Shown here piece by piece: positions 1 through 12,763 of a stretch of DNA of 64,000 nucleotides. A program made the position numbers and the translations under genes. Source of the DNA: Euptelea pleiosperma (taxonomy: Eukaryota; Streptophyta; Magnoliopsida; Ranunculales; Eupteleaceae); assembly GCA_035048495.1 (NCBI GenBank), contig CM068543.1:33605096-33669095 (forward strand). The letters are read 5' to 3'. The first letter of the stretch is position 1; each line of letters opens with the position of its first letter. A model generated the notes under the pieces. It saw only the letters and a list, made by a program, of their open reading frames with translations, was not told the DNA's origin and did no database searches.

Positions 1-2860
1 CTCTTCCCTCATATGACACCTTTCCTATGTTCCATACCGTTGTATAGTATCTATGTGATGTGCATCCCAATGATCATCAACGATCTAGAACTAGGGACGA
101 CCTAATCGTAAATCCCCTTAGATGATGCTCTCTCTCTCTATGGTTTTTATAGGATTTCCTTCCATAAGATGAGGATGGGGATGACTCCTACGTACCAGAC
201 CATTGGATAGTCCCCAAGAACAAAATATAATTTTTTTTAAGTTACTTCTAAGAAGAAGACAATTTTAATTAGTATCTGAAAAGAGAGAATAAAAAAATGG
301 AGACTTGAATCCCCAATATACAATGACAGGAAACCTCCTCAACTAGCAAATTCAAGAATATCACTTGACTCTTTATCAACATGATGAAATGGAAGATATT
401 AAAGGGCAACTATCTCATTTGGAAATTTTTTGACATAGTCCCAAAAGATCATCAAACAGTACGTAGTTCTAAAAGATCACATTTTGGTCGTCCCAAGTTC
501 CACACTATTGATGATCATCGGGATTCACATCACACAAATCCCAATGACCATACAACGGTTTGGAATCTAAGAAGAGTGCCATCATCTCAACAAAGGAAAA
601 CCCTAAAAAACCTCCAATCAAAAAAACCATTGAAAAACACTAAAGAGAGAGAGAGAAGAAGAAGATCTCCTCACCTTTTCAGCAAGACCGTACGTTAGTT
701 CTCTTGCATTTATAAATTTGTTATTTCTTCTGATTTTTTTAGTATTTTTTCAAAATTATTTGAAGCCTCTACATTAGGTTTCGTTGGTTTCATTTTGTTT
801 TCATATGTTTTTGTCAGAAACCAAACGATACCATCGATACATTCTTGTATCGCCCATGTAAGTACTGAATCAATACTGTGTATTTTGAGCCATGCATTGG
901 TTTGCACCCATGACCTCCCTAGAGAGGGGACATGCCACTAACCATCCTTCTCAATTCTCATCTCTAAAAATGACCCCAGTACCATATGGAACCAGATAGC
1001 CTAGCAAACTAATATTAAAAAAATTTGAGGGATCCATATATCTAGCAGTTATTTTCAACTTTACAGCAAATTTCCACTTTCACCTTTGTTTGGATGCCAT
1101 GGTTGTCTTCCTTCTACAAGCTGAATGGATACTCATATCATTTTTATCTAGCCCAATTCCCAAATTCAAAGAACTTGCAATTACCTCTTTCCAAATGCTT
1201 GAATAGTCTTCCACAGGAAACAGCCCATAAGTCCAAAAAAAGTCACCCACCAACAATAAATAAGTTGATTACACTTGCCTGAAACAATATGTTGGGTCAA
1301 ACAGGTTGAGGAAATGGTTCCATGGTCCTCTAGCTGCAGTTTAAGGAATGAAGAGATGGTTTATGCTCTACAACTCCAGATGTCCACGATGAAATTATCC
1401 TGTATTTAAATGGTCTTCTACCAGTCCTTTTAACAATTCTTAACCAGTAATTCCTTCCTGAGGAATGCTAGCAGTACTCGCAGTATAGAAGAGGCATATA
1501 CTTAGCCTCTGTGTTGAACATGCATCCATGTAGGGCTCTTTGGTGATTTAAATATGCGCGAGTACCTCTGACATTCCTCTTCCTACTGATTTCCATGCAA
1601 TATCAGATACAAGTACAACCCACAAAGAGGTTCTGCAGCAAGTGCATAAAAAGCATCGGCCTTTCCCCACACTTAACTGATAGCCAATCCCGGTTCTATA
1701 TGCCACCCCTACTTCACAAATGGACCTCAAAACCATTGACCCTCTACTTAAAATGGTTGATACGACAGTTTTCAAGTTAGGAAATCATACAGTTGAGACC
1801 CACTGAATGCGGATTTTCAACCCCACTATATTTGCACCACATGCACAAATCCTAGGTTCTTTCGCCCACCACTCCATTTAACAATGACTTCTACCATGTC
1901 GTGGCACCATGAGATTACCAGGCCAAATATGAGTTATGAAAATTGAATGTTTTTGTCTATGCAAGTGTGACAATACCCAAGTGTGAACATCTCTTGCTTG
2001 TGCAAATGACACTTTTTAGGGTGTTAGTGAACTAGGCAGAGATCCCATCTATGAAATCCAAAATCTAAAAGACTCTCCGCTGTAACTTAAATAAATATCA
2101 GATGTCCTATATCAGTGTTCAATCTCTATATCTTCTAAAAATAACAAAATTGTCTAAGAATCTATCCAGCAGCCGATGTGAGAAATGAGTCAACTGACAG
2201 AATTGAAAGGCAACAGAGGCACATAAGAAGCTCATTTCAGTAAATTGAGGCTACTGTGATGACTGATGTGACAAATTTCCCAATTATTTTAGCAAGAAAA
2301 CAGAGATAAAACAAGTAGAAAAACAACACTCATGGGTTCGATGATTTTGTTGCTCCCAAACCCATCAACCACAACATCATCAAAACACATAAAACTGGGA
2401 GCAATATTGTAGAATCTCAGAAGTCTCTCCACCTCCCTCCCCACAAATCTCATCAAATGAGAAGAGAAAGCAGAGATATCATTAGAGATTGTAAATGAAA
2501 TGGGACAGCTTTCCTTTCACAGTTCACACACACACATACAGAGGTAAAACTAGCAGAAATTTCAAACAAACGCGATCAACCATTCCATTTGGGTGAGTAT
2601 GGACGAGGGATTACCTTCGAATTCGAGGTATCGGAGAATCTTCGAAGGGTAAGACTCCACAGAGAGATGATGGACAGCAATAGCTTCGCGAAAGTGAGAG
2701 GAGTTTGAGCCTCCCAATACATAAATTCTTTTGCTTCTAGCCTTCTACCGTGTAGGAGCAAAGTTTAATCCTTCCCTCCAAAATGCCGCGTGGCACACTC
2801 TTCCGGCCAGCGGCGGAGCCAAGATTTTGTGTAGAGAGACACAATCAATTGAGTAGAACT
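1..2860. other. Unassigned 5' flank, no recognised gene
   Basis: I see no recognisable protein family, RNA gene or complete mobile element here. The longest open frames are under 110 codons and their compositions are unremarkable. On the minus strand near 2,630-2,760 a low-repeat stretch ends in a plausible splice donor (TTCGAAG then GTAATCC). It could be the first exon of an unrecognised leftward transcript, but no following coding exon could be recognised between 1 and 2,600. Confidence 0.4.
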
Positions 2861-2865
2861 AGCTA

Positions 2866-3107
2866 TAATATGAGCCACGTGGCACATTTTTAGAAATTTC
2901 TGACCGTATGGATGTTTGGCCCAAGCCTAAATGGACAGAGAAACAAAAAAAATTAGCTTGATTAGTGATTTCTAAGCATTGGATAGGAGTTGTTTTCATG
3001 GGTTGATTTTTAACCGTAGAATTTGATCATCATTGACTTCGAATTGATTTTTGGTCTGTAGGTCCACCTAGGGACTGCCCAAACATCCATGCGGTCACGT
3101 CCTTTGA
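2866..3107. repeat. Fold-back MITE, CACGTGGC-arm family (copy 1)
   Basis: Two inverted arms flank a short loop. The left arm starts near GAGCCACGTGGCAC and runs through CTGACCGTATGGATGTTTGG; the right arm near 3,055-3,107 contains its complement (CCAAACATCCATGCGGTCA). The same arms, with the same inner motif (AAATCAGCCTGATTAGTGA-like), occur at 19,040-19,370, 47,144-47,474 and, diverged, at 58,745-58,910, so this is a dispersed family. It has no coding capacity. Superfamily unassigned, because I could not find a clear target-site duplication. Confidence 0.65.
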
Positions 3108-3300
3108 GAGGGGGCACTAAACTAAAACTGAGTGGGGGCACTAAATGTAAAACAAAACCCGGCTCCTTCCTGGCTCGGCCCCAGCTTCCGACCCCATTGG
3201 CTCCACACTCTTTGTGGACCTATACACCAAAAATCAGCCTCATTGGTGATTTCTTAACCTCTGAATCTGAATAGCCAAAAAAAGTACTCGAATCCAACAG
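3108..3300. repeat. Partial fold-back MITE arm and short direct repeat
   Basis: A 12-bp direct repeat (GGGGGCACTAAA) occurs twice between 3,110 and 3,155. From about 3,199 a single arm of the fold-back family follows (TGTGGACCTATACACCAAA, then ATCAGCCTCATTGGTGATTT). No matching right arm was seen, so this is a remnant. Confidence 0.4.
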
Positions 3301-3392
3301 CTAGAAATCACCCAAGTTTGACAACTAAAAACAACTATTATTACAAATGAAAATGATTATAAACATCAAATATCCTCACATAGTCACGTTAA

Positions 3393-3667
3393 GGGCATGT
3401 TTGATTGCTAAGTGGGAAAATTGCATTTTCCATGAGAAAATACAACTGTCTATTGTTAGATAGCCATTTTAAATCTGGATAATTTTCCCTGCTAAGCCCG
3501 AAATCCATTTCCCATCCAAACAGGCAAGAATTCATTTCCACCTGAAAATGCGGCTTTATTTTCTCACATAATTGAAATATGTGTTCTCAGTTGCAATCAA
3601 TCAGCCATTTAAGGCATTTCCCAGATGTATTTTCTCAGGAAAAAATTTTGTGCAATCAAACACGCCC
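3393..3667. mobile_element. Tourist-like MITE (PIF/Harbinger type)
   Basis: A 275-bp element with terminal inverted repeats GGGCATGTTTGATTGC at the left and the complement of GGGCGTGTTTGATTGC at the right. It is flanked on both sides by TAA (3,390-3,392 and 3,668-3,670). A three-base TAA/TTA target duplication with GGG..GTTTG ends is the mark of Tourist MITEs. It has no coding capacity and would depend on a PIF/Harbinger transposase elsewhere. Confidence 0.85.
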
Positions 3668-3980
3668 TAAGTTCATTTTCGTTGTTATCATCGTTTATTT
3701 CTTCACCAACTTAAGCCGATGGAGGATATTTTCGTTATCATCATCTTCTATTTTTTCAACCAATAGGATCATCTTTTGGTAGTGATGGTGGTGATGCTAC
3801 AAATGCAAGATTCATATTAAACATATGTTGTAAGGGATATACATTCCCGTTGGAAGTGGTCACGATCCACTACAACAAGTACTCCACCCACTAGAATTAG
3901 GATTAATAATGGCGCTTGATACGATAGTTGAAGAGTTGTCAAGTTCATTTTCTACTCTATGTGGTAGCATTAATTTTTAA

Positions 3981-4210
3981 GGGAAGCGGAATTTATGAGC
4001 CATGGCCGCACAGACCAAACAAAATGGCCCTAATCAATGTTCCCACGTCAGCGAAAAAGCCGAAAGTAAAAAAACCGCAACCATGTTTATCGATTTTGAT
4101 TTTGTTTTTTATTTATTTTTTTCATTTTTGCATTTTCGCTGACGGTGGGGAACATTGAGCAGGGCCATTTTGTTTGGTCAGTGCAGCCCTGGCGCATAGA
4201 ATCCGCTCCC
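3981..4210. mobile_element. Palindromic MITE with 8-bp target duplication (hAT-like)
   Basis: A 230-bp element made almost entirely of two inverted arms: the left arm contains GACCAAACAAAATGGCCCT and the right arm its complement, followed inward by a matching CAATGTTCCC..CGTCAGCGAAAA. It is flanked by the 8-bp direct repeat ATTTTTAA (3,973-3,980 and 4,211-4,218). Eight bases fits hAT-type insertion. The transcript of such a fold-back would form a long hairpin. No coding sequence. Confidence 0.8.
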
Positions 4211-4518
4211 ATTTTTAAGTACCCTTTAACTTGGCTGAGTCCTAAAGATATCAAAATAATTAGGTTATCTTTGTCTCACTTATAATTAACGTACTCAAAT
4301 AAATATCGATTGCTGAAATATTATATCAATTAGCAAGATAGACATAAATCTATGTAACTATAAATAAAGAATGCATCCACGTATTCACTTGATTTGATGC
4401 ATTAAGGCTTCCTTGATGCTTTAATTTTTTTTATAATTTTTAGTTAAATTATTATTTTTTAATATTTTTATTGAAAGAAATTATAATCAAGGTAATTAGC
4501 TTTCATTAATAAATAATA
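4211..4518. other. AT-rich spacer
   Basis: Very AT-rich sequence with no recognised gene or repeat. Its right edge supplies the target duplication of the Mutator-like element. Confidence 0.4.
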
Positions 4519-4680
4519 GGGAATTTTTGACATACCCCCCCAAGTTATCTTTGAAATTTGACAAACCCTAGCCCCCACATTTTGGAAAAGCTGACATACC
4601 CCCTATGACCCGGTCCACCATCATATATGGACTGTTGATTAACACATTTTTTTAAAAAGATAAAAAAGTCCCCTGGTCAA

Positions 4681-6958
4681 TGTCACGCCCAGCGATCTGG
4701 GTCCAGCATATCTAATGCCAACACAAATCTCGAGGTGCAATCGGGAACGAATCTCCAACACAAGTCATAAATATATAGTGCAAGCTGATTAAATACGAGC
4801 CATCCAAATAATTAAATAAAAGAAATTGAATATCCAAATTAATTCAAAACCTGAAAAAGGTAACCAAATGGCTTAAAGTAATACAACCCAGTTCTCACTA
4901 CATAAATTCTCTCAAAGTAAAAAAAAATTACTTTATAAAAATTCAAGCGCATCTAAAAGATCTTGTGTGCAATCCTACCGTCTGTGCTGACCTGAAAAGA
5001 AGTACCCACGAAGGGTGAGTCCAACCGACTCGCAAGTAACAATTACATTAAACCCTCCTGGTGCACGTGTGTAGGTGTTCATAACAACATGCTCAATATT
5101 TTTTCAAATATAACTAATATATGAACATGGCATAAGAAATGTACGAAATATTAAAGAACGGATCTACGAAAGATACACGTTAAGGAGATCAACAAATAAC
5201 ATCCACAACAATCATCTCATACCGATATACAATTAAATCTCTGAACATGAATAAGAATGAATAATTTAATTAACTGTACACTGTGATGATGATAGACACA
5301 TGGACTAGCATTAACTGACTCATAGCCTAACTTTCAAAATATTGCATGTGACTAACAGTGGGTATCTACACTCGATGGGTAACCTGGAACTTGAACGAAT
5401 CGTCACTCGAGGCGCCCTCAATTTAGGGTTGAACGAATCATTCCTAAGGATATATCTAAGTGTCCATACTCCAACCAACACTATAGATACTCCTACCATT
5501 TATGATTATACATGACTACTTAATAATATATTCGAGGTGCTCATGCACCAATCAACACTTCGGACGATTCTAGAATGCAAGTGTGCGTAACCGACCACAA
5601 ATATTATGCCATAATATTTTTTCATAAAATATCAGTTGAATACACACTAATAGTATGAATATATGACACATGAAAATTATTGATTAATAATAATTTAAAA
5701 CTCGACATGCGTACCTAATAATCGGCAATAGACATCAACGAATGATAATTCCAATAATTATTGATCATCCGCAACGATAATTAAATAACTTCAATATATT
5801 CATATAATCACCAAGATTACTTCAATTATTATATTATAACATTAAAATAATCATAATTCTATAATTCATTCTCAAATCAATGATTTCTTAAATAAACATC
5901 AACTTATTTCTTTTTAGAACCCTAAGATCTAATATTGAATTAAAATTATCTAGAAATTAATTAATACCGAATTGATATTTTAAATTTTGTGATTCATATT
6001 AAATTCTAAAAAAAATACAACGTTATTTTACTCTTCGAAACACGTGATTTAAAAATAAACAGAGCTCAAAAATATTAAGAAACGAATGAGAAAAAATTCT
6101 GAAAAAAATTATAGTTTTAATAATAACGAGTAAAATAAAATTTCAAATTTCGAAACTCTTTTGATTCTTATTAAATTCTAAAAAAAAATACTACTGTATT
6201 CTACATTTCAAAACACACAATTTTAAAAAAAATACAGAGTTAAAAAATGTTGAGAAACAAATGAGATAAAATTCCTACAAAAAACCACTTTTCTATAATT
6301 TCAGAAAAATTTAAAAAAAATTAAAGATTATGGCATTTCTTCATAGATTTACCACAAGTTTCTACATAATTTCTTAATAACAAAATCAGAGATTAAACAT
6401 GATGCTCATACTATTAATTTAAATCTAACAAGAAAAATTTTCAAACACAATTAATCAATAAAAATCACATATTATCAAAACAAACAAATAAAGAAAAGGT
6501 TTAAAGAAGTTCTACTCGCCTCATAACGCTCTAAGAACGAAGAAAAATTGAAGAATAGGATGAAGACTTGATCTTCTAGTCTTGATCTTTAACAAAGAAC
6601 TCCAATAATAAAATCTTAATCCAAAAAGAGAATATAAAAAGAGAAGAGGAAGTGAGGAAATATGATTTCTAAATTTTTAGAATAAAAAAGTGATTTTCGT
6701 CATTTTAAAAGGTCTATTTATATCAACCCTCAAGAAATCCTAAAATAAGTTACTAATTGGCTAAAAATGGCCCTAAGGCTCATATATAACAACTGGGTAC
6801 TAAACTGGATCATAAACAAGTCCAAAAGGCTCTAAAATTGGCTCTAAAAGCTCACCCAATTAAATATAATAAATAATTATTAATTAATGTATTTCAAATA
6901 ATCATATAATTTAATTATTAACTAAACAATTAATAATCACGAAAAATGGGTCATTACA
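4681..6958 (-). mobile_element. Solo LTR (gypsy-type), inserted in the Mutator-like element
   Basis: A 2,278-bp AT-rich block starts TGTCACGCCC and ends GGGTCATTACA, with a perfect 5-bp duplication GTCAA on both sides (4,676-4,680 and 6,959-6,963). There is no primer-binding site, polypurine tract or coding region, so it is a solo LTR left by LTR-LTR recombination. On the minus strand it would start TGTAATGACCC and has a TATAAATAG box near 6,713-6,721. That suggests the minus strand is the sense orientation. The ends resemble those of plant chromovirus LTRs, which is an inference. Confidence 0.85.
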
Positions 6959-7016
6959 GTCAACCTTGGAATAGAAACATGGAATCTCATAGAGAGTAAG
7001 ATGGCTTAGTTTGAAC

Positions 7017-7199
7017 CTAAAAACCATCAGTTTGCAGCACCATGATCGAAGTATTAGCCTTCTTCGGTGACACCTTAAGCAAAGTACCGAGCAAGTACTC
7101 CACCTTCCATGCTACCTCTGCTATTTCCATTGTTTTCGCAACCAACATCCTTACCGGACTTAAATCCTGCAACGAGGGACTAGTTGTAATACCTAAAAT
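7017..7199 (-). pseudogene. Possible captured gene fragment in the Mutator-like element
   Basis: An open stretch of about 60 codons on the minus strand, Leu/Val/Lys-rich and without low-complexity sequence, lies inside the element between the solo LTR and the AT-hook-like exon. I do not recognise the protein. It could be a second exon of the captured host gene (same strand, about 190 bp downstream of the first) or chance. Confidence 0.3.
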
Positions 7200-7386
7200 C
7201 ATTTTAAAGTATTTTTTTTAATACAAAAAATCCAGTGAAATATCCAATAATAATAGTAGCTTCATTGAAGAATACAAAGCAGCATAGCCTGTTCTAAACC
7301 TTCCGGACAAAATTATTCATGAGCAAATAACGAAACATTGAAAATTAAGAAAACCAAGAAACAAAAGAGCAATAGTACACCAGATA

Positions 7387-7533
7387 TCAATCAATAAGGC
7401 CGTGTTCCTTCAATGGCTTCTGTGGCCTTCCCCTTCTCTTGTATGCAGGAAGTGATTCTTCCCCACCGCTTCCAAGATCCTCACGATTGGTAGCAATAAT
7501 CAACTTCTTCCCATTTCCTCTTCTTCTACCCAT
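7387..7533 (-). pseudogene. Captured exon encoding an AT-hook-like (RRGRPQKPLK) protein start
   Basis: On the minus strand an ATG at 7,533 opens 48 codons that begin MGRRRGNGKK and continue to a basic RRGRPQKPLK motif at residues 33-42, an AT-hook-like GRP core, before a stop at 7,387. Upstream (7,540-7,850 on the plus strand) is CT-rich, leader-like sequence with no repeat character. I recall plant proteins starting in this way, but cannot name the gene. The fragment lies within the inverted repeats of the Mutator-like element, so it is probably a transduplicated 5' UTR plus first exon. Translation would be truncated soon after the motif. Confidence 0.5.
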
Positions 7534-8171
7534 GACATCAAAACCCCTCAAATGACAAGCTTGAACAATTAAAGAAGATCTCTCAAATGAAACACCCACA
7601 TCTGTATCTCCCACGTAAAACCCATTCCTCTGAATCTTTCGAAGAAAGCAAAGAAACTCCCACAACCCCAAAAAGTGAGGGGTTTGATTCTGCTAATCGA
7701 TTATAACTCTAGACGTAGAGAAGCAAAGATTTAATGAGATAAAAGATTTTGGGGAAAGAGAGAAGTTTCAAGAAAAATAGAGAGATTCAAAGAAGTGAAT
7801 CTTTGCCATCGGAGCTTCGAGCGCTACCCAGGCAACAAAGTCACAATCTGTTTTAAAGTTACTCTAACAAAACAGATTCTTCAAGATTTCAAACCCTTTC
7901 ACTAAGAAAAATAGTAGATCTTCAATACTTTTGGTAAATTAGCCATTGTAGTTGTTGGATATTTGGGGTTGGGGTTTTAGCCCAATGCCAAGGTTGGGAT
8001 TTTAGCCCAATCCCAAGAAAGGGTCTTTTTTGTCTTTTAAAAAAAAAATGTTAGTCAACAGCCGGTCTACGACGGTGGACCGGGTCACAGGGGGGTATGT
8101 CAGCTTTTTCAAAATGTAAGGGGGTATATCAAATTTCAAAGATAACTTGGGGGGGTATGTCAAAAATTCCC

Positions 8172-8748
8172 TAAATAGTATTATGTATAATTTACAAATC
8201 CTATAGCTTGCAACATTTGCCTAGTTTTTATATTTGTAAAATAAATTATTGAAAAAAGATAAAAAATATTTTTATCGACAATTTTTTCTAACTCGCCCAA
8301 GATATAAAATGTTCCTCAAATATACAATTTCTACAAGATATAATTCATTTTTTGCATTATCATAAATTTTTAGTATGAAAACTAAGAAACATAGGATTTT
8401 TGCCAAACTTCGCATTTTTTTACCTAAAATATTCTTCAATTCATGCACAAATTTGATGTAAATGCATCATAGATCTATATAACCATCTACTTCTAGCAGA
8501 AAATAGTATTAAAATATGTGTATTTGAGGAAATTTTGAATTTACTTTGAGAATACAAAAAAAAACCTCAAAATTTGATTTCTATTTATTGTTCTAATCGC
8601 GATTCAAGCAGTTTTCACCTAATAAATCACAAATGACTTGTCATTTTTTTTATGTAGAGTAATCGGGGGTGAGGAAAATTTGAAAGAAAAAAAAATCAAG
8701 TTTTTGTGCACCACTATGAGTTTGGTCAAAATATAACACTTTATATAA
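8172..8748. other. AT-rich spacer
   Basis: No gene or repeat recognised; poly-A/T runs only. Confidence 0.35.
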
Positions 8749-8815
8749 GAGCATCTCCAACCCTACCCTAAACTCTCTTCCCTTCCCTAAGATAGGGTGA
8801 AGAATATAATCCGTA
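8749..8815. repeat. Fragment of CCCTACCC/GAGCATCTCC MITE
   Basis: The stretch GAGCATCTCCAACCCTACCC followed by repeated CCCTA/AGGGT blocks matches one end of the MITE seen whole at 18,322-18,660. Only one terminus is present. Confidence 0.45.
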
Positions 8816-8829
8816 GAAGCTCCCACATC

Positions 8830-9283
8830 CTTTTCAATTCTTCTCCAAGTAGGCTGATAATCTGGAGTGTCACAAGATTATAGAGAAGGCCTAGTCCTTA
8901 GATGTCAAGTGTACATACCCTTTCAGAATCAACAAGAAGCTCAATCATACCAAATCCCAAATCCGTTAGTGGAATAAAAATCATCGCTGCCCCTTAAAGC
9001 AACATATTCAATACCTTCAATCCCAATTGCCGTACATTCAAACATCAGCTCCCTCCCTAGAAAACTTAAAACTTGAGAATGAGGCAATCCTCTAGTTTGG
9101 ACAAAGCATTGGATGACGAAGAAAAATTATGGAGGGATAAATCAAGGGAATCTTGGTTGAAAGAAAGGGATCGTAATACGAAATTCTTCCATTTATCCAC
9201 TCTAATTAAAAGCAGAAAGAACAAAATTGAATGGATACAAGATAACTAGGGGCAATATCATAACAAGAGAGAGAGAGAATTGC
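8830..9283 (+). pseudogene. LINE (L1-type) ORF2 fragment, linker before reverse transcriptase
   Basis: From about 9,090 the plus strand encodes a segment typical of plant L1 ORF2 just upstream of the reverse transcriptase: DDEEKLWRDKSRESWLKERD, then RNTKFFHLSTLIKSRKNKI, followed by a stop (TAG at 9,247). The segment continues at 12,764 after the solo LTR. Upstream sequence (8,830-9,060) is probably part of the same element but is too decayed to read. Confidence 0.75.
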
Positions 9284-12200
9284 TGTCATGCCCCGAATCC
9301 GGATACCCATATACGACTCAAAAATCTGTGGATCGACCCGTACTCGAACCCAGAGGTGATCCATGAATGTCCCCTAGTGGTCCAATTAGGTCAATTAGAC
9401 TACTAAGGTTCATTCGAAAACCCATTAAGTAAAAAAAAGAGTCTAGATGTAGGAAATAAATAATTCAAATAATTCATAATTCAAATAACTCAATCAATCA
9501 ACTAAATGTGGAGAAATGGAAGTGAGAACATGCTCTCAATCAAAGGCTTACATGCCCATGAAAATAAATAAATAATGTTATAAAATAATCAAATACAATT
9601 TTCTAAAGTGTGGGATCGACTCCCAAATCCTCGCCGATCTCCTCGAATGTACCGGAGTTTTTCGTCTCAAAATCATCTCACGTAACCGGCTCCTTAAAAT
9701 CTGAAAATGGTATCGGTGTAGCACCGTGAGCTGAGGGCTAGTAATACAACAGTGTGCATGGTATGATATCATACTATACAAGTTTTTAATCAATGTATGC
9801 ATCTCAATCATATAATAATGATGGCATGAATATGAGGGTGAATGCAAGTAAGTACAGGATGCAAATGCAACTAGTACCCATAACCACATAGGGTCTCCAT
9901 CTCCTTCCCGCACTGGGAGCGGTCTCATTGACCCATCTGCAGGATATAATAACGTCTGGGGCCTTTCACCCTAGGGTACCGAACCCTGATTAATTGATAA
10001 AACCAATATAAACGCATATAATATACTTCAACCCCGTTCCCTTATGCATCCCTTATATGAAATGATGTGATGATCATGGTATGACAACAAGATGGTACTA
10101 GGGTTAAATGGCATAAGCACACATGTATTTAACATTTAAATAAGAATATAAAATAAATACATGATCATCAAGAATAATAATATGGGAATGAACTAGGGTT
10201 AAACAACATGAATAACATGTAAACGATCACCAAAGATCACGATCAATACGGATGAACAATATAAGTAGAAATCATAAGATAATCCAACACTCTATTGCCG
10301 AACTCTATGAGGGATCCATGACACAAGGTCGAACCCTAAAGAGGGATCCAAGACACTTGGCCGAACCCTATGAGAAATCCAAGACACATGGGTGGGATCC
10401 CCATGCATACAAGTATAGGTCAAACCATCTCGGGTTTAGTCAAACAACAAGGTTAAAATCTTAATATAGTCAATAATCATGATCGAACCACTAAGGGTTC
10501 CCAAAGCCATTAATCGTCTAAAATCCAAGAAATGATAGTTCACAGAAAATATAGTTTCTTGTAAAAATCATAACTAAATAAATATAAATTAGAAAAATAT
10601 AACTTAATGGATTTGAAAACTAGATTCACAGAGGTTTTTAGAAATATAAATAAAAAAATATTCAGATTCAAAATAAGGGTCAAAACCCTTAATAAAGTGG
10701 GTCGGACAGAATCTGAAATTCTAAGTTTAACAGAAAAGTCCCGTACATTTGAAAAATCATAATTTAATCAATACAAATCAGAACAATACAAACTCAAAGG
10801 TTTTAAAAACAATATTGATATAGGTATCTAGGAAAAATAATTAGAAAAATATTTAGATTAAAAATATAGATCTAAATTTCAAGTGAAATGGACCATGTAA
10901 AATCTGAAATTTTGGATTTTTTTGTTAAAGTCATACAACTTAGAAAAATCATAACTTAATCAATACAAATCAGAAAAATATAAACTCAAAGGTTCTAGAA
11001 ACTAGATTGATAGATGTATCTATAAAAAATAATTAGAAAAATATTTAGGTTAAAAATAGAGATCGAAATTCTAAGTGAATTAGACCGTGTAAAATCTGAA
11101 ATTCTGGGTTTTGTTGTAAAGTCATACAACTTAGAAAAATCATAACTTAATCAATACAAATCAAAAAAATAAAAACTCAAAGGTTCTAGAAACTAGATTG
11201 ATAGAAGTATCTATAAAAAATAATTAAAAAAAATATTTAGGTTAAAAATAGAGATCAAAATTTCAAGTGAAGTGGACCGTGTAAAATCTAAAATTCTAGA
11301 TTTTTTGGTAAAGTCCAACAAATTAGAAAAATCATAACTAAATAAATATAAATCAGAAAAATACAAACTAAACGGTTTTGAAAAATAAATTCATAGAGGT
11401 ATTTAGGAAAAATAATTATAAAAATATTTAACTCATAAAAGTACAACAAAAATGATAAAGAACATAGTCATCCGTTATAAGTACAAAATAGATCATGGCC
11501 AAACCCATCATGGTGGCCCAAAATAAATATCAACCCAATAAGAATAAAGTAAATATTGTTTAAATTAATTTATAATGAGTATCAACCATTATCTAATGAA
11601 AGAAAAATAAAATCTTGAAGAAAAATAAATATAGGATGGATCAAAACACACTTACCTCAAGGTTTCTTGAACTTTAATGAAAATTAAAAGTTTTCTCAAA
11701 TTTGAAAGTCGTCAGATCGTCATCTCCTCGGAGTATGTTATTCTAATCGGAGTTCCCGTCAATTCTCCCTTCTTGCTCGAGTACGATCGGTGCCCGGATG
11801 AAGGTTTAATGGAGCTTTCTCTATTCTTCGATGGAGTTGGGTTGGTGAAAGCTTCTAAAGCTTTAGGGTTTTTCATAAATACGTTTAGGAAAGGATTAGG
11901 GTTTCTATTTTGTTGAAATTCGTAACTAGCAAATGGATGACTTTTTCAACCCTCAAAAACTTATATTTTACACTATTAATGGGTTAGAAATGGGCCCAAG
12001 GCTCATATACATCAATAGGCTTTATTTAAGAATATTATTAAGCCCAAAACTCCTCTAAATTGGCCATACGGCCCACCCAACAATCATAACATAAATAATT
12101 ATAAATTAATTCAATTAAATTATATTATATGATTTAAAAGTTTATACAATAAGGTATTGACACATGGCACACACATAAATCACAAAAAGTAGTCTAAATA

Positions 12201-12763
12201 CATAAAAATCATAAAAAAATATTCAAAGCACCGAAAAAATGTCAAATGACATCGGAATGACCCGAAAGTGATTCGCGGGTCCCACACTCCTATTAAATAA
12301 ATAAAATATAATTAAATATTAATTTTAAAAAAATATAAGAATTGTATGAAAGTTCAAAAATTACGCAAATACTATTTTTGTCAAAATCTCCCGTTAGGGT
12401 TTTTATGTCTCAGAAAAGCTTCCAAATTTCACAGGTAAGTTGATAAGGATAAAATAGGAATATTTTTGGAGTCTCGGGCCCACAAAATAATTTTTTTATA
12501 AAAGTTCTGGAATGTTAGCTGCAGCAAGAAAAAGTCCTTTGCAAGTTATGGTCCATTATTTTTAGCAAGAAATTTAGCCATAAAGATCGAGTTTCAAAAA
12601 TAGCAGGTTTTTCAAAGTTGTCAAAATAAAACCAAATTAAATACATATACTCATACATGATATTAAACAATAAAAACAATAATAAGAGTCTGAAAAAGTT
12701 TCAGGTTTTCATTATTAGGTGAATTTATAATAATACCCTAGAACGAAAGTTCAGGGTATTACA
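9284..12763 (-). mobile_element. Large solo LTR (gypsy-type) in the LINE
   Basis: A 3,480-bp non-coding block starts TGTCATGCCCCGAATCC and ends GTTCAGGGTATTACA, inserted exactly between two LINE segments. Flanks are ATTGC (9,279-9,283) and ATTGG (12,764-12,768), a 5-bp duplication with one mismatch. There is no internal region, so it is a solo LTR. Its ends resemble those of the LTR at 4,681-6,958 (TGTCA(C/T)GCCC...ATTACA), so the two probably belong to related lineages. The strand is assigned by analogy and is weak. From about 10,560 to 11,450 the block contains four diverged tandem units of about 200-240 bp (see separate entry). Confidence 0.8.
10560..11450. repeat. Diverged tandem repeat inside the solo LTR
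   Basis: Similar sentences recur about every 200-240 bp: AAAATCATAACTTAATCAAT, then AAATCAGAAAAATA, then AACTAGATTGATAG, then AATAATTAGAAAAATATTTA, then GACCGTGTAAAATCTGAAAT. At least four degenerate copies are visible. This amplification probably accounts for much of the LTR's unusual length. Confidence 0.6.

Larger units (their letters stand above)
4519..8171. mobile_element. Mutator-like element with gene fragment (Pack-MULE), split by a solo LTR
   Basis: The two ends are long inverted repeats: the left arm starts GGGAATTTTTGACATACC at 4,519 and runs to about 4,678; the right arm (about 8,010-8,171) is its complement, including the GACCCGGTCCACC motif. Flanks are TAAATAATA (4,510-4,518) and TAAATAGTA (8,172-8,180), a 9-bp target duplication with one mismatch. 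Long inverted repeats plus a 9-bp duplication identify the Mutator superfamily. Without the nested solo LTR and its target duplication the element is about 1.4 kb. No transposase is visible, so it is non-autonomous. Its interior resembles a host promoter-exon region rather than transposon sequence. Confidence 0.85.

Noticed and set aside
1548..1775. 75-codon minus-strand frame in the unassigned left flank
   Set aside because: No family similarity, splice context or codon signal strong enough to call a gene.
9578..9928. 116-codon minus-strand frame
   Set aside because: Lies wholly within the 3.5-kb solo LTR; no recognisable motif and no similar frame in the related LTR.
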